Shown here: positions 50,314-61,059 of the stretch, in pieces
How positions within the stretch are numbered: position 1 is the first letter of the stretch
Layout of the letters: each line of letters starts with the position of its first letter
DNA from: an uncultured Bacteroidia bacterium
Lineage (GTDB): Bacteria; Bacteroidota; Bacteroidia; Bacteroidales; UBA932
Length of the DNA: 64,000 nucleotides
Direction of reading: 5' to 3'
NCBI GenBank assembly: GCA_902789395.1
Contig: CADANY010000007.1
Span: 1 to 64,000 of the forward strand
Translations under genes and position numbers: made by a program
The notes under the pieces: model-generated
Databases searched by the model: none
The model's input: only the letters and a program-made list of their open reading frames with translations
Told to the model about the DNA's origin: nothing

Positions 50314-50928
50314 TCAGAACAATCCATACAGCTCGGCGTCAATCCGGTCCGTAATCAGGGCAAAATCCTCCGGGCGGTTCTTGAAATCCAGGTTATCCGC
50401 ATCGATGACAAGGACCTTTCCTTTGTAATCCTCGGAGATGAACTTGTCATACCGGTCGTTCAGGCCTTTGAGATAATCGATGCTGATTGACTGCTCATAG
50501 TCACGGCCCCGCTTCTGGATCTGGGAAACGAGGTGTGGGATGGAAGATTTGAGGTAGATCATCAGGTCCGGTGCTTTGACCAGGGACATCATCAGTTCGA
50601 AAAGGTCCATATACGTCCTGAAATCACGCTCTGAGAGATTCCCCATCGCATAATTGTTCGCGACGAAGATATAGACGCCCTCGAAGATTGTCCGGTCCTG
50701 GATGATAACCCCGTCCGTTTTTGCGATTTCAAGTACATCCTTGAAACGCTGTTCAAGGAAATACACTTCAAGATTGAAGGACCACCGGGCGATATCCTTG
50801 TAATAATCCTCCAGATAGGGATTGTAACTGACGGCCTCATACTTCGGAGTCCACCCGTAGTGCTCCGCCAGCATGCCTGTCAAGGTCGTTTTTCCGCTGC
50901 CGATATTCCCGGCAATTCCTATATGCAT
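50314..50928 (-). CDS. Deoxynucleoside kinase, copy 2
   Basis: 204 residues with the same layout as copy 1: GNIGSGKTTLTGML near 7-20, QDRTIFEGVYIF near 80, QKRGRDYEQSI near 140. Main differences are in the substrate-facing segment after the DRT motif (VYIFVANNYAMGN against ARIFAPNLHAMGL), which suggests different nucleoside preference. It is the first of the two genes in transcription order. An independent promoter probably lies before ATG 50928, though I see no perfect consensus. Confidence 0.88.
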   Translation of the reverse strand: MHIGIAGNIGSGKTTLTGMLAEHYGWTPKYEAVSYNPYLEDYYKDIARWSFNLEVYFLEQRFKDVLEIAKTDGVIIQDRTIFEGVYIFVANNYAMGNLSERDFRTYMDLFELMMSLVKAPDLMIYLKSSIPHLVSQIQKRGRDYEQSISIDYLKGLNDRYDKFISEDYKGKVLVIDADNLDFKNRPEDFALITDRIDAELYGLF

Positions 50929-50971
50929 GGGTCAATAGTTCTGCGTAACGAACAAATATAGTGATTTTTCC

Positions 50972-51673
50972 TTATCTCTCAAAAGTGATCCCGTCCCTGT
51001 CCCAGTCAATGCCTTCGTCGGGTTCATTGAAGGGTATCAGGAACGGATTGGTCATCGCTTCCCGCCCGATTGTCGTGCGCGGCCCGTGTCCGGGAATGAC
51101 ATCCACATCAGCCGGAAGGCCCATCAGCCGGTCCATTATGCTCTTTATCAATGAATCGTAGTCCCCGCCGGGGAAATCGCTTCGACCGATGCTGCCGGCA
51201 AAAAGCGTATCTCCGGACAGGAGAAGCTTTTCCTCTTCACAGTAGTAGCAGACCCCGCCGGGCGTATGGCCGGGAGTCGAAATGACCTGGAAAGGAATCC
51301 CGGCCACCGTCAGGACTTCCCCGCCGTGGACATCGACCGTAGGGAACGGCGGTTCCTTCGGGGTAGCCGGCTTCTTGTAGAAATAGCGGATGCCGAGATC
51401 GGCGAGGTCCTTGTCGGCCGGGTCGAGATAGACCGGAACGGCTTTGCGGGCAAGGAGGGCCCGCACACCCCAGGTATGGTCAAAATGGCCATGGGTCAGA
51501 AGGATACCCTCCGGATCGAGGGCGTTCTCTTCCAAATACCCGAAAAGCTGCCGGCATTCTTCCTCGTCCGACATCCCCGGATCGACGATGGCGCACCGGG
51601 TATTTCCTTCTTTCCATAGGACGGAGCAGCAGGTTCCGAGTTCATTGAAATGGAATAGCTTGATATTGATCAT
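50972..51673 (-). CDS. Metallo-beta-lactamase-fold hydrolase (glyoxalase II-like)
   Basis: 233 residues. Metal ligands in order: THGHFDHTWG (HxHxDH near 60-65), GHTPGG (His near 144), GDTLFAGSIGR (Asp near 163) and PGHGPRT (His near 208). This is the complete two-zinc site of the glyoxalase II/YcbL-type group. Likely a thioester or lactone hydrolase. Its ATG overlaps the stop of the upstream rhamnosidase by 4 bases, so the genes are coupled, though a biochemical link between them is not obvious. Confidence 0.9.
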   Translation of the reverse strand: MINIKLFHFNELGTCCSVLWKEGNTRCAIVDPGMSDEEECRQLFGYLEENALDPEGILLTHGHFDHTWGVRALLARKAVPVYLDPADKDLADLGIRYFYKKPATPKEPPFPTVDVHGGEVLTVAGIPFQVISTPGHTPGGVCYYCEEEKLLLSGDTLFAGSIGRSDFPGGDYDSLIKSIMDRLMGLPADVDVIPGHGPRTTIGREAMTNPFLIPFNEPDEGIDWDRDGITFER

Positions 51674-53859
51674 TGTACGTCTTTCAATTTGATTTGATGG
51701 GTACCGGCCTGGAATTGAGTGGTTTTCCCGGATGCGCCCGGGACGCAGGCCGTCGCCCCCTCGGGAACGGTCAGGGTCAGAAGGGTCCTGCTGCCTTTCC
51801 GGTCCAGCACAACGCAGATCCGGCCGGAGGCCGAATCAATCTCGGTTTCAATGTGGCGGAGGCGGCCCATCCTGGGATCGACTACGAAGGATTTGAAACC
51901 TGGAGCCGTCGGCCGGACACCGGCGAAATACTCGCCCATGACGGTTACGGCCCCTCCCGTCCAGGCGTGGTTGTTCGTCCCGTCAAAATTCCAATGCTCC
52001 CAAAGAGTTGTTCCGCCCGGGGCCATCACGGTCGGATAAAGTTTGTGCATCCGCTCCTGCGCCAGATCTGCCCGTCCCATGATACACAAGGCTTCCAGCA
52101 CGTAGCGCTGCATGTACGTTGTCGCATGGTACTGCTCGGAGAAATCTTTCAGAAGGGCCGGGTACCGATCCTCGGGGACAATTCCCGAAACGACGGCAAG
52201 CGCCAGGACCCGATCGTCGGGGACATCCGGATGGCCCGGAGTCCGGTAGGCGGTCCCATCCCACCAGCGCTCATTGAAGACCGCAGCGATCTGCTCCATC
52301 ATGGCCCGGATCTGCTCCGCATCCGCCTCTTTCCCCAGCCGGAGTGCCATTTCCCGCTCTCCCTTCAAAGCCAGATAATACCAAAGCGGAAGCTGCCCCA
52401 GGGCATCCTGATGGGATCCGGCATCCGGCCAGTCCCATTCCCCTTTCCGATAGACCGGAAGTCCGTCCCGATCCAGTTCCCACACCTGATGAAGATATTT
52501 TCGGACCGCATCATAGACGGCCGGAATGATACGTTCGTCTCCGGAATAGAACCAGTAATGATGGAAACCGTACCAGCCGACCGAAGCGAGAATCTGCATC
52601 GGCAGTTCCTTATAATAATTCGAGCAGGGGACCGGCGCATACATCCTCCCGTCCGAACGGGCCCAACGGGTCAGTTCGAGGATCCCTTTCCGGGCCAACA
52701 GGTCCGATTGGCGGTCAAAGAGGAAAAACGCTTCGTTCAGTTCGTTCACCTCGTCTCCCCACCACTGGGCACGCTCCCGGTCCGGGCAGTCGTAGTACGT
52801 ATCCCGCATACAGACATACATCGTCCGCCGGGACCGCTCCCAATACTCATTCAGGAAAGCATCGTCGCAGAAGAACCGGCCCGTAAACTCCGTATCATAT
52901 CCGGACTCGCGGTATTGGACGCCGAGGACACGGACCTTTTCAGGAAGGATATAGCGGACTTCTTCCCCATTCATCCAACCGAAACACTCGAAGGTCTGCT
53001 CTCCCTCCCGGGTAACATATTCCGCCCGGACACATTCCGCTCCCGTCACGATCCGGTGGTCCGTTTCGATCCGGATAACCTCACCCGCAGGGGCCTCCAC
53101 ATGCAGCCAGGGGGTCACCTGAGCGTTGTAAGGGAGCTTGCAATAGAGGGTATCCCCTCCCCGGTGCTGCTCCGGATAGGTTCTGAGTCCATAGTCTTTC
53201 CATTGGGGGATGGGGCGCTCGACAAGACCGCCCAGCGGGGGCTGACCCGGGTCGAACCCGAGGACCAGTGCCCGGCCGAATCCGTTCCCGGACAGGGTTT
53301 TATTCCAGTCCGGCTCGACTTTCCGGGCATCATAGCGGATATTGCTCTCTGAAAGCCTGTAGTTCGGAACCGGACCTTCCGCCGTCCCGCATGCCGTAAA
53401 AAGGGCGACCTGCCAGGAGCCGTCGGAAACGATCTCAACCCCAGGGGCCTGCGCATCGAAAAGGAGGGCCGCCGTACCGCTGTTCTGGTGGCTGAACCCG
53501 GACTTTCCGAAATGCCAGAGCAGGACAGCGATTACATTCTCCCCTTTCCGGAGGAACGGGGCGATTTCAACCCGGTCGTAGTATCCGTCCCCGATGGCCG
53601 GGCCCCGCTTCAGGCCTCCCTCCCGGACGACCATTTCGCCGTTGATCCAAAGCCAGTATTTCGAATCGGCGGCAATCCGCGCCTCCAGGGAAGACGGGAC
53701 CTCGGAGAGGGTAACGCCTTTCCGGTATGCCAGCCAGGTATTCGTGGTACTTTGGCAAATTTCTTTCGAAATCCATTTGCCTTTCCAGCCCGGCTCTTCT
53801 CCAAAGGAGAAAGGCACTGCGGCGAGCAGGGCGAGGAGCATAAGGAGAATTCTTTTCAT
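51670..53859 (-). CDS. GH78-like alpha-L-rhamnosidase, secreted
   Basis: 729 residues from [20 protein letters not shown], a signal peptide (the frame is open to 53883, but this ATG fits). N-terminal beta domains (about 20-310), then the (alpha/alpha)6 domain with [16 protein letters not shown], the counterpart of the GH78 acid motif, and [19 protein letters not shown] near 625. Distinct from the rhamnosidase at 27410-29719 (different spacing and motif details), so a second specificity in rhamnose release. Coupled to the metallo-hydrolase gene. No SusC/D pair is present. Confidence 0.85.
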   Translation of the reverse strand: MKRILLMLLALLAAVPFSFGEEPGWKGKWISKEICQSTTNTWLAYRKGVTLSEVPSSLEARIAADSKYWLWINGEMVVREGGLKRGPAIGDGYYDRVEIAPFLRKGENVIAVLLWHFGKSGFSHQNSGTAALLFDAQAPGVEIVSDGSWQVALFTACGTAEGPVPNYRLSESNIRYDARKVEPDWNKTLSGNGFGRALVLGFDPGQPPLGGLVERPIPQWKDYGLRTYPEQHRGGDTLYCKLPYNAQVTPWLHVEAPAGEVIRIETDHRIVTGAECVRAEYVTREGEQTFECFGWMNGEEVRYILPEKVRVLGVQYRESGYDTEFTGRFFCDDAFLNEYWERSRRTMYVCMRDTYYDCPDRERAQWWGDEVNELNEAFFLFDRQSDLLARKGILELTRWARSDGRMYAPVPCSNYYKELPMQILASVGWYGFHHYWFYSGDERIIPAVYDAVRKYLHQVWELDRDGLPVYRKGEWDWPDAGSHQDALGQLPLWYYLALKGEREMALRLGKEADAEQIRAMMEQIAAVFNERWWDGTAYRTPGHPDVPDDRVLALAVVSGIVPEDRYPALLKDFSEQYHATTYMQRYVLEALCIMGRADLAQERMHKLYPTVMAPGGTTLWEHWNFDGTNNHAWTGGAVTVMGEYFAGVRPTAPGFKSFVVDPRMGRLRHIETEIDSASGRICVVLDRKGSRTLLTLTVPEGATACVPGASGKTTQFQAGTHQIKLKDVQ

Positions 53860-53919
53860 ACCTTTTCCGATAATGTCCGGCAAGTTATCGAAAAAAACTG
53901 AAAAACCGAAGAAAATCCG

Positions 53920-53927
53920 TACATTTG
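53920..53927 (+). promoter_or_regulatory. -7 box of uvrA
   Basis: TACATTTG, 10 bases before the uvrA ATG, so the leader would be only a few bases. Divergent from the rhamnosidase gene. Confidence 0.5.
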
Positions 53928-53937
53928 CAGACTGCTT

Positions 53938-56727
53938 ATGAAAAGGGAATATATCGAAATAGAAGGGGCGAAAGCCAATAACTTGAAGAACATCAACGTC
54001 TCAATCCCCAGGAATGAATTCGTGGTCGTTACCGGCCTTTCCGGCAGCGGCAAGTCGTCCCTTGCCTTCGATACAATCTACGCCGAGGGGCAGCGCCGGT
54101 ATATGGACACCCTCTCGACCTATGCCAAGCATTTCATGGGCATTCTGGAAAAACCGGAAGTGGAGGACATCCACGGACTCAGCCCCATCATCGCGATCGA
54201 ACAGAAGACGACGGGGAACAATCCCCGCTCTACCGTCGGAACCATCACAGAAATCTATGATTTCCTGCGACTTCTGTACGCCAGGGGCTCCCGGGCTTAT
54301 TCCCCTGTTACCGGCGAGGAAATGGTCCGGTATACCGATAGCCAGATCGTCGATCTGATCATGCATGATTACGCAGGCCGGAAGTGCTTCCTGCTCGCCC
54401 CGCTGATCCGGGGCCGGAAAGGCCACTACCGGGACCTGTTCGAACAGCTGAGGCGCCGGGGCTATTCCCAGGTAAGGGTGGACGGAGAGATCCTCGACCT
54501 GGCCGGGATCGATGCGCTGGACCGGTACAAGATCCATTTCATCGAACTTGTCGTGGACCGGCTGAAACCTGAGGAAGGAGACCTCAAACGGGTCCGGGAC
54601 TCCGTCATGACCGCCCTGGGAGCGGGTAAAGGTTCGGTCGCCGTACTGGACCATCAGACCGGCGAGATCCGCCACTATTCCAAGCACTTTGTAGATCCCC
54701 GGAGCGGAATTTCCCTGCAGGAGCCGCAGCCGCATTCGTTCTCCTTCAATTCTCCCCAGGGGTATTGCCCGCACTGCAAGGGGCTCGGGATGATCGTCGA
54801 TGTCAATATGGACACGATCATTCCGGACCGCAGCCGGTCCATCGCCGACGGCGGTATCCTCCCGCTCGGAAAGGTACGGGAGAACCGCAAATTCGACATT
54901 ATCAGGGCCATAGCACGCAAATACGGTTTTTCTCTCTACGATCCGATCGAGGATGTCCCGGAAGAAGCCCTCACCCATATCATCTTCGGTTCCGAAGAAC
55001 TGTTCCGGGTCGGGGAAGGGAACCTTTCGGAAATGGAATCCTTCGACGGCATCGTCGACGATATTGAAGACAAGATTGTCTGCCCGGTCTGCGGAGGAAC
55101 GCGGCTCAACCCGGAGGCGGCCTGCTTCCGGGTCGACGGCAAGACCATCTCCGAAGTCGCCGCCATGGAAATGACGCGCCTGAGGGCCTGGTTGGACGAG
55201 ATTCCCGCCGGCTTCAGCGAACGGCAGAAAAACGTCGCACGGGATATCCTGAAAGAGCTTCGCGACCGGGTCCAGTTCATGCTGGACGTCGGATTGGATT
55301 ACCTGTCCCTTGACCGGGCGACCGCAACCCTGTCCGGGGGAGAAAGCCAGCGGATCCGTCTTGCCACGCAGATCGGATCGAAACTGGTCAACGTCCTCTA
55401 TATTCTGGATGAGCCGTCAATCGGCCTGCACCAGAAAGACAACCGGAAACTGATCGCTTCGCTGAAAAAGCTCCGGGATGAAGGGAATTCCGTCATGGTC
55501 GTCGAGCACGATGCCGAGACGATGATGAGTGCGGACTGGCTGGTCGATGTCGGGCCCGGGGCCGGCGAGGAAGGCGGACAGATCTGCCTGAATGCTCCTC
55601 TGTCTTACCTGCTGGAAGGCAGGAAACCGGATGCGGATACGCTCTCGCGATGCGTTGTTACCCCCTCGAAAACACTGGATTACCTAAAAGGAAAGATAGA
55701 GATCAGCGTTCCCCCGGTCCGCCGCAGGGGGAACGGTCAGTTCCTCATTCTGGAAGGAGCCAGCGGTAACAATCTCAAGAATATCGACGTCCGGTTTCCG
55801 CTCGGCTGCTTCATTGGCGTAGCGGGCCTGTCCGGCAGCGGAAAGTCCTCCCTCGTCAACGAGACGCTGATGCCGATCCTGAAAAAGAAGTTCTACCGCT
55901 CCAAGGAGCGTCCGCTTCCCTACCGGAACCTTTACGGTATCGAGCATATCGACAAACTGATCGAAATCGACCAGTCGCCGATCGGCCGGACACCCCGGAG
56001 CAACCCGGCGACCTTCACCGGTGTGTTCAACGATATCCGGACCCTGTTTGAGGAAACCCCGGATGCCAAAGTGCGCGGTTTCAAGGCGGGGCGGTTCTCT
56101 TTCAACGTCCCCGGCGGACGCTGCGAACAATGCAAGGGAGCGGGTATCAAGATTATCGAGATGAACTTCCTCCCGTCCGTCCATGTCCCTTGTGACGAAT
56201 GCCGCGGCCGTCGGTACAAGGAGGATACGCTGGCAGTCCGGTATAAAGGGAAAAACATCAATGATGTGTTGGAAATGCCGGTTTCCGAAGCTTACGAGTT
56301 TTTCAAGCCCGTGCCGAAAATCGCCGCCAAACTTAAAGCGCTCGTCGATGTCGGCCTGGGATACCTCCACCTCGGACAGTCGGCCGTAACCCTTTCCGGA
56401 GGCGAGAGCCAGCGGATGAAGCTCGCGGCCGAACTCTCAAAGCAAAGCACGGGGAAGACGCTTTATATCCTTGACGAGCCGACGACCGGCCTTCATTTCG
56501 AAGATATCCAGATTCTTCTCAACGTACTCCAGAAACTTGTTGATCAGGGTAATACGATCATTATTATCGAGCACAACCTCGATATCCTCAAATCTGTCGA
56601 CTACCTGTTCGACATGGGGCCTGAAGGCGGACGCGGAGGCGGTCTCATCGTAGCCGAAGGCACTCCGGAGGAACTCGCCGACAACCCGGATTCCGTAACC
56701 GGTCCGTATCTTCGCAGCGTCCTTTAA
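53938..56727 (+). CDS. uvrA: Excinuclease ABC subunit A
   Basis: 929 residues. Damage-recognition ATPase of nucleotide excision repair. Two ABC modules: Walker [13 protein letters not shown] near 32-43 and [12 protein letters not shown] near 635; signatures [12 protein letters not shown] near 465 and [12 protein letters not shown] near 820. Zinc modules: [16 protein letters not shown] and CEQCKGAG with CDECRGRR. All standard UvrA parts are in order. It ends FRSVL-type with a 100-base gap before exbB. Confidence 0.97.
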   Translation: MKREYIEIEGAKANNLKNINVSIPRNEFVVVTGLSGSGKSSLAFDTIYAEGQRRYMDTLSTYAKHFMGILEKPEVEDIHGLSPIIAIEQKTTGNNPRSTVGTITEIYDFLRLLYARGSRAYSPVTGEEMVRYTDSQIVDLIMHDYAGRKCFLLAPLIRGRKGHYRDLFEQLRRRGYSQVRVDGEILDLAGIDALDRYKIHFIELVVDRLKPEEGDLKRVRDSVMTALGAGKGSVAVLDHQTGEIRHYSKHFVDPRSGISLQEPQPHSFSFNSPQGYCPHCKGLGMIVDVNMDTIIPDRSRSIADGGILPLGKVRENRKFDIIRAIARKYGFSLYDPIEDVPEEALTHIIFGSEELFRVGEGNLSEMESFDGIVDDIEDKIVCPVCGGTRLNPEAACFRVDGKTISEVAAMEMTRLRAWLDEIPAGFSERQKNVARDILKELRDRVQFMLDVGLDYLSLDRATATLSGGESQRIRLATQIGSKLVNVLYILDEPSIGLHQKDNRKLIASLKKLRDEGNSVMVVEHDAETMMSADWLVDVGPGAGEEGGQICLNAPLSYLLEGRKPDADTLSRCVVTPSKTLDYLKGKIEISVPPVRRRGNGQFLILEGASGNNLKNIDVRFPLGCFIGVAGLSGSGKSSLVNETLMPILKKKFYRSKERPLPYRNLYGIEHIDKLIEIDQSPIGRTPRSNPATFTGVFNDIRTLFEETPDAKVRGFKAGRFSFNVPGGRCEQCKGAGIKIIEMNFLPSVHVPCDECRGRRYKEDTLAVRYKGKNINDVLEMPVSEAYEFFKPVPKIAAKLKALVDVGLGYLHLGQSAVTLSGGESQRMKLAAELSKQSTGKTLYILDEPTTGLHFEDIQILLNVLQKLVDQGNTIIIIEHNLDILKSVDYLFDMGPEGGRGGGLIVAEGTPEELADNPDSVTGPYLRSVL

Positions 56728-56780
56728 GTATTTTTCCGTCAGGAAAAGTATTTTTGGCAAGATTTTCGAATAAAATTTCG

Positions 56781-56788
56781 TAAATTTG
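56781..56788 (+). promoter_or_regulatory. -7 box of the exbB-exbD-tonB operon
   Basis: TAAATTTG, 42 bases before ATG 56831. Confidence 0.5.
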
Positions 56789-56830
56789 TAAGATAGTAGT
56801 GAAAACCGATCATTAAATTAATACAACAAT

Positions 56831-57547
56831 ATGATTTTCAACCTTTTACAGGCAGACACACTCCAAGGGGCCGCAGCGGATGCCCTGACGCAGCCTGCCG
56901 CACAGCCGGTCGAAATGAGCGAAAGCCTTTTCTCCATGTTCAAAATGGGCGGTGCCCTGATGTGGGTCCTCCTCGCCCTTTCGATCCTCGCTATCTACAT
57001 CATCGGAAAGAAATGGTGGATGCTCCGCCAGGCCTCGAAGATCGACCACAATTTCATGAACGACATCCGGGACTATGTCACGGCTGGAAAGTTCAAGTCT
57101 GCCGTCACGCTCTGCCGAAAATATGACAATCCGGTAGCGCGGATGATCGAAACCGGCATCCACCGGATCGGCCGTCCGATGGGCGATATCCAGTCGGCTA
57201 TCGAGAATATCGGCAACGTCGAGGTTGCCCGCCTTGAAAAAGGCCTTCCGATCCTCGCTTCAATCGCCGGCGGCGCCCCGATGATCGGTTTCCTCGGCAC
57301 CGTCATCGGTATGGTCCAGGCCTTCTTCAATATGTCCAAGGCAGGAAACAACATCGACATCACCCTCCTTTCCGGAGGTATCTATACCGCCATGATTACG
57401 ACTGTCGGCGGTCTGATTGTCGGCATTATCGCCTACTTTGGTTATAACTATCTGACTTCCAAGGTTTCCGACCTCGTTTACAAGATGGAAAGCTCGACCC
57501 TGGAATTCATCGACATCGTCCTGAACGAACCCGGAGAGGAAGAATAA
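56831..57547 (+). CDS. exbB: ExbB/TolQ/MotA-family proton channel protein
   Basis: 238 residues. Three helices: about 35-60 (GGALMWVLLALSILAIYIIG), about 135-160 and about 180-205. The third is preceded by the MotA/TolQ/ExbB block LPILASIAGGAPMIGFLGTV. Forms the pentameric motor with ExbD that uses the proton gradient to energise TonB. First gene of a three-gene operon with spacing of 3 and 3 bases. Confidence 0.93.
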   Translation: MIFNLLQADTLQGAAADALTQPAAQPVEMSESLFSMFKMGGALMWVLLALSILAIYIIGKKWWMLRQASKIDHNFMNDIRDYVTAGKFKSAVTLCRKYDNPVARMIETGIHRIGRPMGDIQSAIENIGNVEVARLEKGLPILASIAGGAPMIGFLGTVIGMVQAFFNMSKAGNNIDITLLSGGIYTAMITTVGGLIVGIIAYFGYNYLTSKVSDLVYKMESSTLEFIDIVLNEPGEEE

Positions 57548-57550
57548 TCT

Positions 57551-57961
57551 ATGGCACTGAAGAGAAATACAAGGGTAGACGCATCGTTCTCGGTATCCTC
57601 CATGACGGATATCGTGTTCCTGCTCCTGATCTTCTTCCTGGTGACCTCGACGCTCATCAATCCGAACGCACTGAAACTCCTCCTTCCGAAGAGTACCGGT
57701 CAGATCGGCGCCAAGGCGACCGTAAGCGTCAGCATCAAGGACTGGCAGAACGATACCTATACCTACCACATCAACGGGGACAAGACCCCGATTCCCTATG
57801 ACCAGGTCGAGGAAGAACTGGTCAACCTGCTCCAAAACGAGGAAGATCCGACTTTCTCCATTTTTTCCGATGAGACCGTTCCCGTCGGCGAGGTTGTCGG
57901 CATTATGAACATTGCCAAGAGGAACCACTATAAAGTCATTCTTGCGACACAACCGGAATAG
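57551..57961 (+). CDS. exbD: ExbD/TolR-family protein
   Basis: 136 residues. One N-terminal membrane helix (SMTDIVFLLLIFFLVTSTLI) containing the proton-carrying aspartate in MTDIVF. A periplasmic C-terminal domain follows. It pairs with the ExbB encoded 3 bases upstream. Confidence 0.93.
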   Translation: MALKRNTRVDASFSVSSMTDIVFLLLIFFLVTSTLINPNALKLLLPKSTGQIGAKATVSVSIKDWQNDTYTYHINGDKTPIPYDQVEEELVNLLQNEEDPTFSIFSDETVPVGEVVGIMNIAKRNHYKVILATQPE

Positions 57962-57964
57962 ACC

Positions 57965-58753
57965 ATGCAGCCCTACTTACGCACCAGAATCGAACAGGAC
58001 AAACGCTCACGGGTGATCGGAATCGGTCTCACCCTGGCGATTCATGCCGCCATTCTCCTGCTGTGCGTTTTCACCGGGCTGAAATACCTTGATCCCCCTC
58101 CGCCCGAGACTTCCTTCCTGATCGATTTCGAAGAGGAAATCCAGGAAAAGGAAATCCCGATTTCCGCCAGGATCGGACGGCAGCCGCAGGCGGAAGAGGT
58201 CGACAGGAGCAAACCCGTCGAACTGGTCCAGAAGGCGGAATCGCCTTATGTCAACGACCGGCCGAACCGGACTCCGGCGACAAAACCGGACCCCCACGGT
58301 GATGTGGAAGTCCCGACGCCGGTCCAGGAAGAGCCCAAACTGGATCCCAGGGCTTCATTCCCGGGCATGTCCAAGACAGAAAGCACGGCTACGACACCTC
58401 ATGCCGCCGCCGAGGCAGGCGAAGGATTCAAGGCCGGACAGCCCGACGGGAATACCCCGTCCGGCAAGACGGAAGGCTCCGCAAACGCCCATCTGAAAGG
58501 CAGACGGGTGGAAGGAACCCTTCCCAGACCTACATACAGCGCACAGAAAGAAGGAACTGTCGTCGTCCAGATCAAGGTCGACCAGTATGGAAACGTAACG
58601 GAAGCCGTTCCCGGTGTAGAAGGGACGACCGTCACGGACAAAGCGCTGTGGACCGCGGCACGTAACGCCGCCATGAAGGCCCATTTCAACATGAGCGCAG
58701 AGGCTCCTGCCATCCAGATGGGTACGATTACTTACAAATTCAAGCTGCTATAG
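57965..58753 (+). CDS. tonB: TonB-like energy transducer
   Basis: 262 residues. N-terminal helix about 17-40 (GIGLTLAIHAAILLLCVFTG), a Pro/Glu-rich spacer (about 60-180), and a C-terminal TonB-type domain (about 185-262) with GTVVVQIKVDQYGNVTEAVP. Delivers energy to outer-membrane TonB-dependent transporters. The spacer is rather long and contains the EAGEGFKAGQPDGNTPSG type linker. Third gene of the operon. Confidence 0.88.
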   Translation: MQPYLRTRIEQDKRSRVIGIGLTLAIHAAILLLCVFTGLKYLDPPPPETSFLIDFEEEIQEKEIPISARIGRQPQAEEVDRSKPVELVQKAESPYVNDRPNRTPATKPDPHGDVEVPTPVQEEPKLDPRASFPGMSKTESTATTPHAAAEAGEGFKAGQPDGNTPSGKTEGSANAHLKGRRVEGTLPRPTYSAQKEGTVVVQIKVDQYGNVTEAVPGVEGTTVTDKALWTAARNAAMKAHFNMSAEAPAIQMGTITYKFKLL

Positions 58754-58790
58754 AGCAGATTATTTTTAACAGCCGAGAGGCACATTTTTT

Positions 58791-59993
58791 ATGGAATACA
58801 ACAAGAAAGGTGGGGATTCCAACCACCAGGGTCGTAGGGATTACGACAAGCGTCCTGCGGGAAAGCCGTCAGGAAGGAAACATTTCACGACAACCAGAAA
58901 GACATTCTCCGAGAATGGGGCCGAGCGGGTCTTCACGACTGACCGTTCCTATGAATCGACAGACCGCCCTGCCAGGAGATTCGACTCAGAGAGACGCAGT
59001 TTCGACGGAGAAAGAAGATCTTTCGACGGAGAAAGGAGAACCTTTGACAGGGAAAGAAGAAGTTTCGACGGAGAGAGAAGAAGTTTTGACGGTGAAAGAA
59101 GAAACTATTCGAGCCGTGGCGACCGCCGTCCGGATTTCCACCAGGGACAATCCCCCAGGAAGCCGGCCCGCAAGCCTCAGGCGCCCAAGACCGGAATCGA
59201 GGCGATGATCAGCCGTCGTCCCCAGGTCGACCGCAACGCCTATTCCGACAATGACCAAGTCAAGACCCCGATCCAGGAAGTCATCCGTCTCAATAAATTC
59301 ATTGCAAATTCAGGTGTCTGCTCCCGACGCGAAGCCGATACCCTGATCCAGTCCGGCGTCGTTACCGTCAACGGTGAGGTCGTTACCGAACTCGGATCCA
59401 AGGTCAATGTCCTGATGGATGAGGTCCGCTTCAACGGACAGCGTCTCAAAGGAGAGGAGAAAGTCTATATCGTCATGAACAAGCCCAAAGGCTATGTTAC
59501 GACGGCCGGGGATCCGCACGCGGAGAAAACCGTTATGGACCTCATCAAGGGGTGTCCGAAGCGGGTTTTCCCGGTAGGCCGGCTCGATAAGAATACGACC
59601 GGTGTCCTGATGTTCACGAACGACGGAGAGATGGCTGAAAAACTGACTCACCCGTCCTACAACAAAAAGAAAATCTATCAGGTGACTCTCGACCAGCCGC
59701 TTGAAGAAGCCGACAAGGAGAAGATTCTCGCCGGTGTCGAGTTGAATGACGGTGTCGTCAAGGCAGATGAACTGGAATACATCGACGCGAAGGACCACCG
59801 CAAACTCGGCATCGAGATCCACTCGGGAAAGAACCGGGTAGTCCGCCGGATTTTCGAATCTCTCGGCTACGATGTCAAGGCGCTCGACCGTGTCTACTTC
59901 GCCGGACTGACGAAGAAAGGACTCAAGAAGAGCGACTGGCGCTATCTGACAGAAGGTGAGGTGAACATCCTTAAGATGGGGGCATACGTATAA
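58791..59993 (+). CDS. RluB/RsuA-family pseudouridine synthase with arginine-rich N-terminal repeats
   Basis: 400 residues. The catalytic part is about 165-400: S4 RNA-binding domain RLNKFIANSGVCSRREADTL, then the synthase domain with catalytic Asp266 in VGRLDKNTTG. Converts a uridine in 23S (RluB-type) or 16S rRNA. The N-terminal 150 residues are unusual: a highly charged region with about seven near-perfect FDGERRS repeats between 62 and 105, followed by a Pro/Lys-rich linker, resembling RNA-binding intrinsically disordered extensions. era follows with overlapping stop and start (TAATG). Confidence 0.9.
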   Translation: MEYNKKGGDSNHQGRRDYDKRPAGKPSGRKHFTTTRKTFSENGAERVFTTDRSYESTDRPARRFDSERRSFDGERRSFDGERRTFDRERRSFDGERRSFDGERRNYSSRGDRRPDFHQGQSPRKPARKPQAPKTGIEAMISRRPQVDRNAYSDNDQVKTPIQEVIRLNKFIANSGVCSRREADTLIQSGVVTVNGEVVTELGSKVNVLMDEVRFNGQRLKGEEKVYIVMNKPKGYVTTAGDPHAEKTVMDLIKGCPKRVFPVGRLDKNTTGVLMFTNDGEMAEKLTHPSYNKKKIYQVTLDQPLEEADKEKILAGVELNDGVVKADELEYIDAKDHRKLGIEIHSGKNRVVRRIFESLGYDVKALDRVYFAGLTKKGLKKSDWRYLTEGEVNILKMGAYV

Positions 59994-60871
59994 TGCACAG
60001 GGCCGGATTTGTCAATATCATCGGAAATCCCAACGTAGGGAAATCCACGTTGATGAATGCCCTGGTCGGTGAGAAACTTTCCATCGTCACCGCCAAGGCC
60101 CAGACGACGCGCCACCGCATCATGGGCATTGTCAACGGAGAAGATTACCAGATCGTCTATTCCGATACGCCGGGCATCCTCAAGCCGAACTACCGCCTGC
60201 AGGAAAACATGATGAACTTTGTCGACACCGCCATCGGCGACGCCGACATTATACTCTATGTTACGGATACGGTTGAAAAAGGTGATAAGAATGCAGACTA
60301 CATCGAAAAGCTGCAGAAAGTCACCTGCCCGATCGTACTGGTAATCAATAAGATCGACATCAGTACGCAGGAGAAGGTCATCGAACGGATGAAGTGGTGG
60401 AAGGAACAGCTACCCTCCGCAGAAATCATCCCTGTCTCCGCCCAGGAGCGTTTCAACCTCGAAAGCGTCCTCGAAGCGGTTTCTTCCCGCCTGCCCGAAG
60501 CTCCGGCCTGGTTTGACAAGGATATGTTCACGGACAAGAATCTTCGCTTCTTTGCATCGGAAATCCTCCGGGAGAAAATCTTCCTGAACTATTCCGAAGA
60601 GATTCCTTACAGCTGCCAGGTTGAGATCGAATCTTTCAAGGAGGGGGAAGACCGATATGAGATAGCCGCTGTCATCTACGTCCTCCGGGACAGCCAGAAA
60701 GGCATTATTATCGGGAAGAAGGGCGCTGCATTGAAGAAAGTCGGGACGGAAGCCCGGATCGAGATGGAAGAATTCTTCCAGAAAAAAGTATATTTGTCGA
60801 CCTTTGTCAAGGTCGATCCCGACTGGCGCGAGAGCCGGAAGGAACTCCGCCGTTTCGGCTACGAGGCCTGA
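59993..60871 (+). CDS. era: GTPase Era
   Basis: 292 residues. Essential GTPase for 30S assembly that binds the 3' end of 16S rRNA. G1 GNPNVGKST at 11-19, G3 DTPG near 63, G4 NKID near 121, G5 SAQ near 152. C-terminal KH domain with GIIIGKKGAALKKVGTEARI. Translationally coupled to the pseudouridine synthase upstream. Confidence 0.96.
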   Translation: MHRAGFVNIIGNPNVGKSTLMNALVGEKLSIVTAKAQTTRHRIMGIVNGEDYQIVYSDTPGILKPNYRLQENMMNFVDTAIGDADIILYVTDTVEKGDKNADYIEKLQKVTCPIVLVINKIDISTQEKVIERMKWWKEQLPSAEIIPVSAQERFNLESVLEAVSSRLPEAPAWFDKDMFTDKNLRFFASEILREKIFLNYSEEIPYSCQVEIESFKEGEDRYEIAAVIYVLRDSQKGIIIGKKGAALKKVGTEARIEMEEFFQKKVYLSTFVKVDPDWRESRKELRRFGYEA

Positions 60872-60874
60872 GGT

Positions 60875-61002
60875 TTCCTGGGGAGAGGGCAGATCTTTCC
60901 GGAACCCATGGCCACCCTCGGCCGTGTAAGAGGGAGGGACCCAGGCTCAGCCTGGGAGGGGTCCGAAGGACGGTTCCGGGAGATCCGCCCTCTCCCCAGG
61001 AA
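60875..61002. repeat. Large REP-like palindrome between era and parC
   Basis: Outer arms 60875-60906 and 60972-61002 pair at nearly all positions (one gap and two mismatches). The inner 65 bases hold a further perfect hairpin, CCCAGGC/GCCTGGG, and GGACCC facing GGGGTCC, so the whole can fold as a branched structure. GC-rich and gene-free. Unlike the surrounding operon spacing it looks inserted, as REP or MITE-like elements do, and it may double as a terminator of era. Confidence 0.7.
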
Positions 61003-61059
61003 GGCCTTGGAACACATAGAATAACATTGAGGAACTGACTGATTATTTGAGATTTAGAT

